This document shows positions 36,519 through 45,441 of a stretch of DNA of 64,000 nucleotides, in pieces. Below the pieces are notes generated by a model. It did not search any database. It saw only the letters and a program-made list of their open reading frames with translations, and was not told where the DNA came from. How positions within the stretch are numbered: the stretch's first letter is position 1; every line of letters begins with the position of its first letter. This DNA is from Aliidongia dinghuensis. Its GTDB lineage: Bacteria > Pseudomonadota > Alphaproteobacteria > ATCC43930 > CGMCC-115725. Position numbers and translations under genes: made by a program. The stretch spans positions 1 to 64,000 of the forward strand of contig NZ_BMJQ01000018.1 in the NCBI RefSeq assembly GCF_014643535.1, given 5' to 3'.

Positions 36519-37604
36519 TCAGCCTTCCACCCCGAAGCGGAAGATGGTGGTCGAGCGGAAAGTCTCGCCGGGCCGGAGCACGGTCGACGGGAAGTGCGGC
36601 TGGTTCGGCGAATCCGGGAAATGCTGAGTCTCGAGGCAGAAGCCGTCGCCCTGGCGATAGAGCCGGCCGGACTTGCCCGCGCGCGTGCCCGTGAGGAAAT
36701 TGGCCGTGTAGAACTGCACGCCCGGCTGGTCGGTCAGCACGTCCAGCACACGGCCCGAGGCGGGATCGGTCACGCGGGCGGCGAGCGTCGCAACACCCGG
36801 CTGCCGGTCGTTCAGCACGAAATTATGGTCGTAGCCGCGGCCGAACAGGATCTGCGGGTCGCGCGCGTCGCGGATCTCGGCGCCGATGCGCTTCGGCGTG
36901 CGGAAGTCGAACGGCGTGTCGGCGACCGGACGGATCTCGCCGGTCGGGATCAGATGCTCGTCGACCGGCGTGAAGCCGTCGGCCTCGATCTGGGCGACAT
37001 GCCCCAGCACGTCGCCGGCGCCTTCGCCGCCGAGGTTGAAATAGGCGTGGTTCGTGAGGTTGAGCACGGTCGGCCGATCGGTCGTCGCCCGATAGTCGAT
37101 CGTGAGCGCATTCTCGGCGCCGACCCGATAGGTGACGGTGGCCGCGAGCCGGCCAGGATAGCCCTCCTCGCCGTCGGCGCTCACATAGGCAAGGCGCAGT
37201 ACCGCCTCGGCGCCATCGCTCGCCTCGAGCACGGTCCAGACGGCCTTGTCGAAGCCCTTGAGGCCGCCGTGGAGCGCGTTCGGCCCATTGTTCACGGCGA
37301 GCCGATAGGCCGTGCCGTCGAGCGTGAAGCGGCCGCCGGCGATCCGGTTGCCGTAGCGGCCGACGATCGTGCCGAAATATTGCGGCTTCTCGACATAATC
37401 CTCGAGGCCGGCATAGCCCATGACCAGGTCGGCGAAATGCCCGTGCCGGTCGGGCGCCTCGATCGCCTGGATCGTGGCACCGTAGGTCAGGAGGCGGACA
37501 GCGAAGCCCCGAGCATTCGTCAGGCGAAAGGCCTCGATGCCGGTTCCGTCGGCCAGCTGCCCGAACGGCGTCCGGATGATGCGCGCCGCCTTCTCCTCCG
37601 CCAT
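36519..37604 (-). CDS. galM: Aldose 1-epimerase (mutarotase)
   Basis: This 361-residue mutarotase interconverts alpha and beta anomers of aldoses such as glucose, galactose, xylose or arabinose. The family motifs are GRYGNRIAGGRF, NNGPNALHGG and NLTNHAYFNLGG (catalytic histidine). The C-terminal CLETQHFPDSPNQPHFP carries the catalytic glutamate. The ATG at 37604 follows a strong GGGAGGAGG site; the frame is open another 90 codons upstream without family similarity. Placed in the sugar island, it would feed the correct anomer to the sugar dehydrogenase. Confidence 0.95.
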   Translation of the reverse strand: MAEEKAARIIRTPFGQLADGTGIEAFRLTNARGFAVRLLTYGATIQAIEAPDRHGHFADLVMGYAGLEDYVEKPQYFGTIVGRYGNRIAGGRFTLDGTAYRLAVNNGPNALHGGLKGFDKAVWTVLEASDGAEAVLRLAYVSADGEEGYPGRLAATVTYRVGAENALTIDYRATTDRPTVLNLTNHAYFNLGGEGAGDVLGHVAQIEADGFTPVDEHLIPTGEIRPVADTPFDFRTPKRIGAEIRDARDPQILFGRGYDHNFVLNDRQPGVATLAARVTDPASGRVLDVLTDQPGVQFYTANFLTGTRAGKSGRLYRQGDGFCLETQHFPDSPNQPHFPSTVLRPGETFRSTTIFRFGVEG

Positions 37605-37713
37605 CGGTCCTCCTCCCTTGGAACGGACGTATCCCGTCCGCCGCTTCGGTCCCATCAGGAACGCGCCGGGCGGCGAGCAGGTCAAGTCCTTTTGTATGAG
37701 GATTAGCGCCCGC

Positions 37714-37727
37714 CGTACCGAAGTACG
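37714..37727. promoter_or_regulatory. Inverted repeat upstream of galM
   Basis: CGTACCGAAGTACG (5-bp arms, 4-base centre) lies in the 139-bp gap between the FadR-type regulator gene and galM. It could be an operator for that regulator, although it does not match the usual FadR-family consensus. Confidence 0.25.
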
Positions 37728-37743
37728 CTCCCGGGCGCCGCAC

Positions 37744-38547
37744 TCAGCCCCGGCGGCGCACCCCGGCCAGCACGGTCTCGACCGGGTCTGGCGCATTCGG
37801 GTCGCCGGTCCGCGCCCAGTCGAGCGCCCGGCGGACGTCGCCCATGGTGTTGTCGAGCAGCTCGACCATAGCACGATGGGCGCCCTCGCCGTCCTGGGCT
37901 ACGACCGCGTCCAGGATCGCCTTGTGCTTGCCGAGCGCGTGGCGCGGGCCGCCCGGCGTCGCGTTCGACAGGCGGAAGCCCATCGCGAGCGCCGTCTCGA
38001 TCAGGGCGCCGAGCGGCGCCATCAGCTCGTTGTGCGTCGCCTGCAGCAGCGACTGATGGAAGCGCATGTCGGGCTCTTCCCAGCGCTCGGCGTCGTTGCC
38101 GGCGGCCGCCATGCCGGCATAGGCGCTCTCGAGCCGCGTCAGGTCCTCGTCGGTCCGGCGGAGTGCCGCAAGCCTTGCCCCCTGCGGCTCGATCATGAGG
38201 CGCAGCTCGAACAGGTCCTTGACGAAACGCTCGACCGGAGCCGCCGCCAGCTGCCAAGCCAGGATGTCCGGGTCGAGCATGTTCCATTCGGCGCGCGGCC
38301 GGATGCGGGTGCCGGCCTTGCGGCGCGACTGCACCAGCCCCTTGGCCGCCATCAGCTTGATCGCCTCGCGCAGCGCCGTGCGGCTGACGCCCAACTGGAC
38401 GCTCAATTCCTCTTCGGTCGGCAGGAAGCTGCCGGGGGCGAGCTCGCCGCGCACGATCTTGAGACCGATCTCGTGGGCGACCTGGCCGTGCACGCTGCTG
38501 CGGGAGAAGGTCCGGTCGGGTCGGGTCTGCGGCTTGGCTCTCGGCAT
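37744..38547 (-). CDS. GntR family regulator, FadR subfamily (FCD domain)
   Basis: This 267-residue repressor has a GntR winged helix at about 20-85 (GELAPGSFLPTEEELSVQLGVSRTALREAIKLMAAKGLV). An FCD ligand-binding domain lies at about 105-240 with the metal/ligand residues in ELRLMIEPQGARLAA, FHQSLLQATHNE and HKAILDAV. The ATG at 38547 is preferred to the GTG one codon earlier. FadR-type regulators in such positions usually respond to sugar acids or their breakdown products. It sits between the lactonase and epimerase genes, and a consensus FadR-family operator lies 33 bp upstream of its start, suggesting autoregulation. Confidence 0.93.
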   Translation of the reverse strand: MPRAKPQTRPDRTFSRSSVHGQVAHEIGLKIVRGELAPGSFLPTEEELSVQLGVSRTALREAIKLMAAKGLVQSRRKAGTRIRPRAEWNMLDPDILAWQLAAAPVERFVKDLFELRLMIEPQGARLAALRRTDEDLTRLESAYAGMAAAGNDAERWEEPDMRFHQSLLQATHNELMAPLGALIETALAMGFRLSNATPGGPRHALGKHKAILDAVVAQDGEGAHRAMVELLDNTMGDVRRALDWARTGDPNAPDPVETVLAGVRRRG

Positions 38548-38579
38548 CACTTCTTCACGGCGGTTGCTCGATCAGCGAT

Positions 38580-38590
38580 TTGTCACACTA
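38580..38590. promoter_or_regulatory. FadR-family operator candidate
   Basis: TTGTCACACTA fits the FadR-subfamily consensus TNGTNNNACNA at every specified position. It lies in the 70-bp gap between the regulator gene start and the lactonase stop. The motif is short enough to occur by chance, but its position just upstream of a FadR-type gene supports it. Confidence 0.5.
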
Positions 38591-38617
38591 GGGCATATTC
38601 CGTTCGGCGGAAATGAT

Positions 38618-39490
38618 TTACCCGGCGAAACGCCGCGACGGCCGCCCGCGGATGCCGAGGCCGGTGACGGCGAAGAGCCCGCCGGCGCCGGGATATTGGG
38701 CGAGCGTCGCCGCATCGAGACCGATGGCGGCGCTCGTGACATAGAGGATGTCGAGATTGGGGCCGCCGAAGCAGGCGCTCGTCACTTGCGGCGCCGGGAT
38801 CGCGAGCACGCGCTCGATCGAGCCGTCCGGCCGATAGCGGGTCAGGCGCCCGCCGCCCCAGTGCGCGCTCCAGATATGGTCCTCGGCGTCGACAACCAGC
38901 CCATCGGGATGGCCGGCGTCGGCCGGCACGCGCGCGAACACCCGCCGCGGGCCCGGTCGGCCGGCGGCCGCATCGAAGTCGTAGGCGAAGATCAGGCCGC
39001 CCACGGTATCGACGAAATAGAGCGTCCGCCCGTCGAGGCTCCAGTCAATGCCGTTGGTGATGGCGATATGGCTTTCGAACGCCTCGACCTGCCCATCGGG
39101 ATCGAGCCGGTAGAGATGGCCGGTCGGCGCTTTCTCGTCGTCGTCCATGGTGCCGGCCCAGAAGCGGCCGGCCGCGTCGACGCCGCCGTCGTTGAACCGG
39201 TTGTCGGGCAGATGCGCCTCCGGATCGACGAGCGACGTGACGGCACCCGTCTCCGGATCGATCAGCGCGAAACCGTCCTTGAAGGCGCCGACGAGGCCGC
39301 CCTGCTCGCGCAACGCCACCGTGCCGAGCCGGCTCGGCATCGCCCAGGACCGGTCGGCCCCGCTCGCCGGTTCGTAGCAATGGAGCTTCAGCCCCTTGAT
39401 GTCGACCCACCAGACGACCCGGGCCCGATCATCCCAGACCGGGCCTTCACCGACGACCGCACGGGCCGGAACGACGCAGTCGATGCGCAT
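38618..39490 (-). CDS. SMP-30/gluconolactonase family sugar lactonase
   Basis: This 290-residue six-bladed beta-propeller metallolactonase hydrolyses sugar-1,4- or 1,5-lactones to the acid. Metal ligands typical of the family are E15 in VVGEGPVWDD, the asparagine in AITNGIDWS and the aspartate in GHPDGLVVD. RFNDGGVDAAGRFWAGTM is the substrate-loop signature. It starts 2 bases after the stop of the sugar dehydrogenase gene, so the lactone-forming and lactone-opening enzymes are translated from one message, as in the Caulobacter xyl operon and Azospirillum arabinose genes. Confidence 0.94.
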   Translation of the reverse strand: MRIDCVVPARAVVGEGPVWDDRARVVWWVDIKGLKLHCYEPASGADRSWAMPSRLGTVALREQGGLVGAFKDGFALIDPETGAVTSLVDPEAHLPDNRFNDGGVDAAGRFWAGTMDDDEKAPTGHLYRLDPDGQVEAFESHIAITNGIDWSLDGRTLYFVDTVGGLIFAYDFDAAAGRPGPRRVFARVPADAGHPDGLVVDAEDHIWSAHWGGGRLTRYRPDGSIERVLAIPAPQVTSACFGGPNLDILYVTSAAIGLDAATLAQYPGAGGLFAVTGLGIRGRPSRRFAG

Positions 39491-39492
39491 GA

Positions 39493-40248
39493 TCAGGTCC
39501 AGCCGCCATCAACGACGAAATTCTGCCCGGTCACGAGCCGGCTGTCGTCGGCCGAAAGCCACAGCGCCATGCGCGCGATATCCGGCGGGAAGAGCTTCTC
39601 CGGAATGCACTGGCCCTTCAGCATCTCGGCCTCGGACTCGGGCGTCAGCCACAGCTTGATCTGCCGTTCGGTCATGATCCAGCCGGGGAAGAGCGCATTG
39701 ACGCGGATCTTGTGCGGGCCCAGGTCGCGCGCGAGCGCCCGCGTCAGGCCCACGACCGCGGATTTCGCGGTGAGATAGACCGGCATGCCGCCCTGGCCCA
39801 AGAGGAAGCTGACCGAACTCATGTTGACGATGGCGCCGCCGCCGGCCGCGATCATGTCGTCCTTGACGGCCTGGGCCGCGAAGAACTGATGCTTGAGGTT
39901 CGTCGCCATCCGCTCGTCCCAGAATTCGGACGTGACCTGGTCGATCGTGTGGCGGTCGTCGCGCGCGGCGTTGTTGATGAGCACGGTGATCGGGCCGAAG
40001 GCCGCGCGGATCTCGGCGATCGCCCGGCCCAGGGCCGCGGTGTCGCGGAGATCGGCCGCCTCGAACCGCACCTGGGGCCCGAGCGTCGCCTGCAGCGCGT
40101 CGCCCGCCTCGGTATCGAGATCGATGAAGCCGACCCGGGCGCCCTGCGCCACGAAATGCTCGACGATCGAAGCCCCGATGCCGGACGCACCGCCGGTCAC
40201 CAGGGCCGTGCGGCCGCGCAGGCTTGGATATGTTGCGAATTCTGTCAT
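39493..40248 (-). CDS. SDR-type sugar 1-dehydrogenase (XylB-like)
   Basis: This 251-residue SDR has TGGASGIG near residue 17, the catalytic serine in NMSSVSFL and YLTAK as Y-x3-K. The segment NNAARDDRHTIDQVTSEFWD strongly resembles the Caulobacter D-xylose dehydrogenase XylB as I remember it (NNAGNDDRHKL...WDER), including the Asp-Asp-Arg-His stretch. It should oxidise an aldopentose to its lactone with NAD. The ATG at 40248 follows an AGGAAGG site and discards a long non-family N-terminal extension. Xylose is the best guess given xylFGH nearby; arabinose or galactose is possible. Confidence 0.9.
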   Translation of the reverse strand: MTEFATYPSLRGRTALVTGGASGIGASIVEHFVAQGARVGFIDLDTEAGDALQATLGPQVRFEAADLRDTAALGRAIAEIRAAFGPITVLINNAARDDRHTIDQVTSEFWDERMATNLKHQFFAAQAVKDDMIAAGGGAIVNMSSVSFLLGQGGMPVYLTAKSAVVGLTRALARDLGPHKIRVNALFPGWIMTERQIKLWLTPESEAEMLKGQCIPEKLFPPDIARMALWLSADDSRLVTGQNFVVDGGWT

Positions 40249-40270
40249 GCGGGTCCTTCCTAGATCGTCT

Positions 40271-40298
40271 TTTGCCCAGATACCTTTGCCCAGATACC
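40271..40298. repeat. 14-bp tandem duplication
   Basis: TTTGCCCAGATACC occurs twice back to back in the 56-bp gap between the ROK regulator stop and the dehydrogenase start. The 9-mer CCTAGATCG also appears on both sides (40259-40267 and 40304-40312), so the gap seems to have grown by local duplication. Confidence 0.6.
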
Positions 40299-40304
40299 CT
40301 GTAC

Positions 40305-41561
40305 CTAGATCGCCATCTCGATCCGGGCGTTGCGGCTCCACGGCAGCCGGTAAAGTCCTTGCAGCACAAGCGAGGCGGCGCCGCGCGCCCAGACCTCGTC
40401 GGTCCAGTCGTGGAACACGATCTCGCATCGGCCGGCGAGCACCTTGAGCGAGTTCGTGGCAACGGCCGCGCGCACCGACGGCTCCAAGAGATCGGCGGCG
40501 CGCATGCCGGCGCCCGAGATGATGACCTTGCCCGGATCGATGACGTTGACGAGGTTGGCGATGCCAAGCCCCAGGATCTCGCCCGCCGCGTCGAACACCG
40601 CCCGCAGCCCCTCGTTGCCCTCGCGCGCGAGCCGCGTCACCTCGCACACCGCCGCCTCGATCGACGGCTCGTCGTCGGTCGGCGGCAGGTCCACGATCTT
40701 GCGCGCCTCACGCAGGATGGCGTAGTCGGCGCAGAACGCCTCGACGCACCCATGCTGGCCGCAGCGGCAGAGCGGTCCGTGCCGATCGATCTTGGAATGG
40801 CCGAATTCGGTGCCCATGCCGTGGTGGCCGCGGTAGAGGTCACCGTTGATGAACAGGCCCATGCCGATGCCGGCCTCGACCGTTACGACCACGAAATTAT
40901 CGACACCCTGCCCGTGCCCGAACCAGCGTTCGGCCAAGGTCACCAGATTCGCGTCGTTCTCGATCACGGCCGAGACGCCCAGGCGGTCGCTCAGCATGCG
41001 TGCGAGCGGCACAGGGGCCGGCTCGGCCGCGAGGATCGGGCTCCAGTGCGAAATGCCGGCGACCGAGTCGATGAAGCCCGGCAATCCCACGCCGACGCCT
41101 GCGATCTGCGCCATGGTGATGCCGGCCTTGGTGACCGCGGCGCGGATGCCGTCCTCGAGCAGGTCGGCGATGAGTTCCGCACCAAGACGCCAGGTCCTGA
41201 CCGGCAGCACCAGACAGGCGAGCGGATCGGCGCGCAGGTTCGTGACCGTGATCGACACCTGATGCATCGACAGCTTGGCGCCGACGACATAGGCGGCGTT
41301 CGGGTTCATGCGCAGCAGCACGCGGGGCCGGCCGCGCCCGGCCATCGACTTCGTGGCCCCCGACGTCTCGCCCTCGTCGTAGTAGATCACGCCCTCGTCC
41401 AAGAGCGTCGTGATGATGGCCGAGACGGTCGTCCGGCTGAGCTGCGTCCGCTCGCCGACCTCGGCGCGGGAAATCGGTTCGAATCGACGGATCGTATCGA
41501 GCACATGAAAGCGGTTGATCGCCCGAATGAGCTCCGTGTCCCCCGTCTGCATCGCGTCCAT
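40305..41561 (-). CDS. ROK family transcriptional regulator (XylR/NagC type)
   Basis: This repressor of about 418 residues has an N-terminal MarR-like helix-turn-helix (RFEPISRAEVGERTQLSRTTVSAIITTLLDEGVIYY). The ROK sugar-kinase-like domain includes the zinc motif CRCGQHGCVEAFC and sugar-contact motifs VIENDANLVTLAE and GTEFGHSKI. I chose the ATG at 41561; in-frame starts at 41588 or 41552 are possible. It is divergent from the xylF-xylH-xylG-porin operon across about 500 bp, the position of a local xylose-responsive repressor. Confidence 0.92.
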   Translation of the reverse strand: MDAMQTGDTELIRAINRFHVLDTIRRFEPISRAEVGERTQLSRTTVSAIITTLLDEGVIYYDEGETSGATKSMAGRGRPRVLLRMNPNAAYVVGAKLSMHQVSITVTNLRADPLACLVLPVRTWRLGAELIADLLEDGIRAAVTKAGITMAQIAGVGVGLPGFIDSVAGISHWSPILAAEPAPVPLARMLSDRLGVSAVIENDANLVTLAERWFGHGQGVDNFVVVTVEAGIGMGLFINGDLYRGHHGMGTEFGHSKIDRHGPLCRCGQHGCVEAFCADYAILREARKIVDLPPTDDEPSIEAAVCEVTRLAREGNEGLRAVFDAAGEILGLGIANLVNVIDPGKVIISGAGMRAADLLEPSVRAAVATNSLKVLAGRCEIVFHDWTDEVWARGAASLVLQGLYRLPWSRNARIEMAI

Positions 41562-42066
41562 GCCGTTATCCCGCCTCGGGTATGCCATTGCGGACAATTC
41601 TCTCGGGTACGAGCGATAGCACTCGCCCCGGCGCATCCCGTACTTGGTACTCTCGCCCGATTTTTTCCGCGATATCTACAAAAATGGCAAATCAAAATGT
41701 TGGGAACCTCTTCAGACGATCGCCGTTTGCTCCCGCCGCAGGCATCATTCTGGCAAAATTGCGGCAGATGCGCGACTTGCACGCATGAGCGTTGCATCAG
41801 ATGCTTGACAGTCTCGAATTCATAGCGGATTTATGATCAAGAGTTTTACAAAAATCGGTCCGACACGCGGATCGACGTTGGGGAGGATCATGGTCTCAGG
41901 ACCAGCAGCGGCGCGCGACCTTCCGCCTGGGCAAACCCGCCCGGCCGGTACTGGAATCGGGCGCCTTCTTCCCCCGACAAGGTTTGGAATTCTCGCACCC
42001 CGTTGAACGGCGCACGACCCGCGCGCACGGAGACGGCAACGAACAAGGGCAGGGAGACGCACGAAA
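41562..42066. other. 505-bp divergent regulatory region between the ROK regulator and xylF
   Basis: This is the A/T-richest stretch nearby (about 41660-41690 and 41815-41860). It holds two copies of the 9-mer TACAAAAAT (41677-41685 and 41847-41855), 170 bp apart, a TTGACA at 41805-41810 and TATGAT at 41832-41837 (spacing 21, too long for a standard pair). The xylF promoter and ROK operators must lie here, but I cannot assign them firmly. No coding sequence is supported. Confidence 0.6.
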
Positions 42067-43134
42067 ATGAGGGGACTGCAGCAACGGATGCTCGGCACGA
42101 CGTTCTTGGGCCTCGCCCTGGCCAGCGGCGTGCTGGCGGCGGCATCGGCCCAAGCGGCCGACAAGAAAGTCGTCGTGGGCGTGAGCTGGTCGAACTTCCA
42201 GGAAGAGCGCTGGAAGACCGACGAGGCCGCGATCAAGGCCGAGCTCGCCAAGGAAGGCGCCAGCTATGTCAGTGCCGACGCGCAGAGCTCGCCCACCAAG
42301 CAGCTCTCCGACGTCGAGAGCCTGATCGCGCGCGGCGCCACCGCGCTCATCATCCTGGCCCAGGACTCGGGCGCCATCCAGCCGGCGATCGACAAGGCCA
42401 AGGCCGAGGGCATCCCGGTCGTGGGCTACGACCGGCTGATCGAGAGCCCGGGCGTATTCTACCTGACCTTCGACAACCGCGAGGTCGGCCGCATCCAGGC
42501 GCGCGAAGTGTTCAAGGTGGCGCCCAAGGGCAACTACGTCTTCATCAAGGGCTCGTCGAGCGACCCCAATGCCGACTTCCTGCATGCCGGCAGTCTCGAC
42601 GTGCTGGACCCGGCGATCAAGTCGGGCGCCGTCAAGATCGTGGGCGAGGAATACACGCCCGGCTGGCTGCCGGAGAACGCCCAGAAAGAAATGGAACAGA
42701 TCCTGACCAAGGCCAATAATAAGGTCGACGCCGTGGTCGCCGCCAATGACGGCACGGCGGGCGGCGCCGTCGCGGCGCTGCAGGCGCAGGGCCTGGCCGG
42801 CATCCCGGTCTCGGGCCAGGACGGCGACAAGGCGGCCTTGAACCGCATCGCCCGCGGGCTGCAGACGGTCAGCGTCTGGAAGGATGCGCGGCTGCTCGGC
42901 AGGACCGCAGCCGAGGCGGCAGTCGCCATGGCCAAGGGCACCACGCCCGACAAGCTGCCGGGTGCCAAGAAATGGGCCGAGGGCCCGAAGAAGGTGCCGA
43001 TGGACGCGGTGTTCCTGACCCCGGTCGGCATCACTAAGGCCAATCTCGACGTGGTGATCAAGGCGGGCTGGGTGACCAAGGAGGTCGTCTGCCAGGGCGT
43101 CGATCCGGCGAAGGCACCGCCCGCCTGCAAGTAG
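42067..43134 (+). CDS. xylF: D-xylose ABC transporter substrate-binding protein
   Basis: XylF is the periplasmic receptor of the xylose importer. The 355-residue precursor has a signal cleaved near [11 protein letters not shown]. The mature protein shows the XylF pattern: [20 protein letters not shown], then [39 protein letters not shown] and [16 protein letters not shown]. The ATG at 42067 gives a normal signal peptide. It is the first gene of the operon xylF-xylH-xylG-oprB. A strong hairpin after its stop may keep its message more abundant than the rest. Confidence 0.95.
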   Translation: MRGLQQRMLGTTFLGLALASGVLAAASAQAADKKVVVGVSWSNFQEERWKTDEAAIKAELAKEGASYVSADAQSSPTKQLSDVESLIARGATALIILAQDSGAIQPAIDKAKAEGIPVVGYDRLIESPGVFYLTFDNREVGRIQAREVFKVAPKGNYVFIKGSSSDPNADFLHAGSLDVLDPAIKSGAVKIVGEEYTPGWLPENAQKEMEQILTKANNKVDAVVAANDGTAGGAVAALQAQGLAGIPVSGQDGDKAALNRIARGLQTVSVWKDARLLGRTAAEAAVAMAKGTTPDKLPGAKKWAEGPKKVPMDAVFLTPVGITKANLDVVIKAGWVTKEVVCQGVDPAKAPPACK

Positions 43135-43142
43135 TCGCTATC

Positions 43143-43193
43143 TGGCCGGCGGCTGCCGCTTGTACGCGGCCGCTGCCCAGGCGCCGCCGGCCA
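43143..43193 (+). other. Intercistronic branched hairpin between xylF and xylH
   Basis: TGGCCGGCGGC (43143-43153) pairs perfectly with GCCGCCGGCCA (43183-43193) over 11 bp. The 29-base loop can form an inner GCCGC/GCGGC stem (43155-43170). The sequence CACTCTTTTG follows, a weak T-tract. It could be a partial terminator or an mRNA-stabilising element that makes XylF exceed the membrane components, as known for malE-malF in Escherichia coli. Confidence 0.65.
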
Positions 43194-43219
43194 CACTCTT
43201 TTGTTCAGGACCTGGTTCC

Positions 43220-44449
43220 ATGATGTCGTTGGCTCAATCGCCCGCCACCCACAAAGGCACTGCTCGCGACCTGAAGAGCGCGCTCGAGGTCGATCTGCGC
43301 CTGCTCGCGATGATCGGCGCAGTCGCCGTCATCTGGGTCGGCTTCGACCTCCTGACCGATGGCATCTTCCTGACCGCGCGCAACCTGTGGAATCTGACGG
43401 TGCAGACGAGCGTCGTCGGCATCATGACGACCGGCATGGTGCTGGTCATCGTGACCCGGCACATCGACCTGTCGGTGGGATCGGTCCTGGGCTTCGTCGG
43501 CATGATCATGGCGGTGCTGCAGGTGCAGTATTTCCCGATCGGCGCCGGCTGGAACTGGGTCGGCTCGCTGGTCCTGGGCCTGGCGCTCGGCGCCGTGATC
43601 GGCGCCTTCCAGGGCTGGTGGGTGGCACACCGCGGCGTGCCGTCGTTCATCGTGACCTTGGGCGGCCTCTTGATCTTCCGCGGCCTCGCCTGGACCGTGA
43701 CCGAGGGCCAGACCGTGGCGCCGCTTGACGAGACGTTCCAGCTGATGGGCGGCGGCCTTTTGGGCTCGATCGGCGCGTTCTGGAGCTGGATGGTCGGCGC
43801 CGCCGGTGTCGCCCTCGTGCTCTTCCGCACCTTCGCCGCCCGCCGGCGCCGGCAGCGCTACGGTTTCCCGGTCCGGCCGGTCTGGGCCGAAATCCTGGTC
43901 GCAGCCATCGTCATCGCCGGCATCGTGGGCTTCGTCGCGGTCATGAATGCCTACGACCGGCCGCGCACCGACATCGCCCAGGGCATTCCGATCCCGGTGC
44001 TCATCCTGATCGGCGCGGTCATCGTCATGTCGTCGATCACCAAGGTCACGAAGTTCGGCCGCTACGTCTTCGCGATCGGCGGGAATCCGGAGGCGGCCCA
44101 GCTCGCCGGCATCAACACCAAGCTCGTCATCATGAGCGTGTTCGCGCTGATGGGGCTCTTGGCCGGCATCGCGGGCGCCGTGCAGACCGCACGGCTCAAC
44201 GCCGGCGCCAATTCGACGGGCGAGCTGCTCGAGCTCTCGGTCATCGCGGCGGCCGTCATCGGCGGCACCTCGCTCGCCGGCGGCACGGGCACGATCTCCG
44301 GCGCCATCGTCGGCGCGGTTTTCATGCAGAGCCTGCAGAGCGGCATGATCCTCTTAGGATTGCCGACCCCGATGCAGAACGTGGTGATCGGCCTTGTCCT
44401 GATCCTCGCCGTCTGGATCGACACCAGCTATCAGCGGCGGCGCCTATGA
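43220..44449 (+). CDS. xylH: D-xylose ABC transporter permease
   Basis: This 409-residue inner-membrane permease of the ribose/xylose class (BPD_transp_2) has about ten helices. The motifs [37 protein letters not shown] and [13 protein letters not shown] (the coupling loop) are present. The C-terminal [21 protein letters not shown] is also typical. The length above 400 residues with an insertion of about 60 residues in the middle is typical of XylH. The ATG at 43220 is preferred to the open frame that extends into the hairpin. The stop overlaps an ATG that may start xylG (ATGA). Confidence 0.95.
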   Translation: MMSLAQSPATHKGTARDLKSALEVDLRLLAMIGAVAVIWVGFDLLTDGIFLTARNLWNLTVQTSVVGIMTTGMVLVIVTRHIDLSVGSVLGFVGMIMAVLQVQYFPIGAGWNWVGSLVLGLALGAVIGAFQGWWVAHRGVPSFIVTLGGLLIFRGLAWTVTEGQTVAPLDETFQLMGGGLLGSIGAFWSWMVGAAGVALVLFRTFAARRRRQRYGFPVRPVWAEILVAAIVIAGIVGFVAVMNAYDRPRTDIAQGIPIPVLILIGAVIVMSSITKVTKFGRYVFAIGGNPEAAQLAGINTKLVIMSVFALMGLLAGIAGAVQTARLNAGANSTGELLELSVIAAAVIGGTSLAGGTGTISGAIVGAVFMQSLQSGMILLGLPTPMQNVVIGLVLILAVWIDTSYQRRRL

Positions 44450-44484
44450 CCGGCGGCCTCGGAACCAACTCGGGAGAGACCTCG

Positions 44485-45252
44485 ATGACTTCCACCCCGA
44501 TGGGCGTCCATCCGCTGGTCGAGATGCGCAACATCTCGATCCATTTCGGCGGCATCAAGGCGGTCGACGACGTGAGCGTCGACCTCTATCCGGGCGAGGT
44601 CGTAGCGCTCCTCGGCCACAATGGCGCCGGCAAGTCGACGCTCATCAAGATCCTGTCCGGCGCCTATCGGGCGAATTCGGGCCAGATCCTGATCGACGGC
44701 AAAGAGGCGCATATCACGGCCCCGCGCGACGCCAAGGCCCATGGCATCGAGACGATCTACCAGACGCTGGCCTTGGCCGAGAACATCGACGCGCCCGGCA
44801 ACCTGTTCCTGGGCCGCGAGCTCATGACGCCGTGGGGCACGCTCGACGACGCCGCCATGGAGCATGCGGCGCGCCAGGCGATCCTGGAGCTGAACCCGAA
44901 CTTCACCCGCATCAAGGAGCCGGTGAAGAACCTGTCGGGCGGCCAGCGCCAGTCGGTCGCGATCGCGCGGGCACTCCATTTCAACGCCCGCATCCTGATC
45001 ATGGACGAGCCGACCGCAGCCTTGGGGCCGCACGAGACGCGCCAGGTCGCCGACCTGATCACGCGCCTCAAGGCCAAGGGCATCGGCATCTTCCTGATCA
45101 GCCACGACATCCACGACGTGTTCGACCTCGCCGACCGCATCAGCGTGATGAAGAACGGCAAGCTGGTCGGAACCGTCAGGACCGAAGACGTCACCCAGGA
45201 CGACGTGCTCGCCATGATCATCCTGGGCAAGCGGCCGAAGATCGCCGCGTAG
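44485..45252 (+). CDS. xylG: Xylose-type ABC transporter ATP-binding protein, single domain
   Basis: This single-domain ATPase of 255 residues has Walker [10 protein letters not shown] at 44-52, signature LSGGQRQ, Walker [13 protein letters not shown] and the switch histidine in LISHDIHD. Escherichia coli XylG and RbsA are double-length (about 510 residues). The half-length form, which would act as a homodimer, is the usual one in alphaproteobacterial xylose systems. The ATG at 44485 follows a strong GGGAGAG site. An alternative start at 44446 overlaps the xylH stop as ATGA and would add 13 residues. Confidence 0.93.
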   Translation: MTSTPMGVHPLVEMRNISIHFGGIKAVDDVSVDLYPGEVVALLGHNGAGKSTLIKILSGAYRANSGQILIDGKEAHITAPRDAKAHGIETIYQTLALAENIDAPGNLFLGRELMTPWGTLDDAAMEHAARQAILELNPNFTRIKEPVKNLSGGQRQSVAIARALHFNARILIMDEPTAALGPHETRQVADLITRLKAKGIGIFLISHDIHDVFDLADRISVMKNGKLVGTVRTEDVTQDDVLAMIILGKRPKIAA

Positions 45253-45441
45253 GACGTGAACACCGAGGGGGGGAACGCGATCACCAAGACCACGAGATCA
45301 TTGACGGCCGCCTGAGACCGGCCCCGATCCCGCACCAACGATACCCGACGCGCCGAACTTGTCTCGGCTGCGAAGCGGGAAGTTTTGCGCGAACGAACAA
45401 CACCACGATGAGACAGACGCTCTAGAGGGAGGGAAAGAACA

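Noticed and set aside
41805-41837. TTGACA and TATGAT as the xylF promoter
   Set aside because: The 21-base spacing is too long for a standard sigma-70 promoter. The boxes may be chance or belong to different promoters.
44446-45252. XylG as a truncated double ABC ATPase
   Set aside because: All motifs of one complete ATPase are present, the gene ends cleanly, and half-length XylG is normal in alphaproteobacteria.
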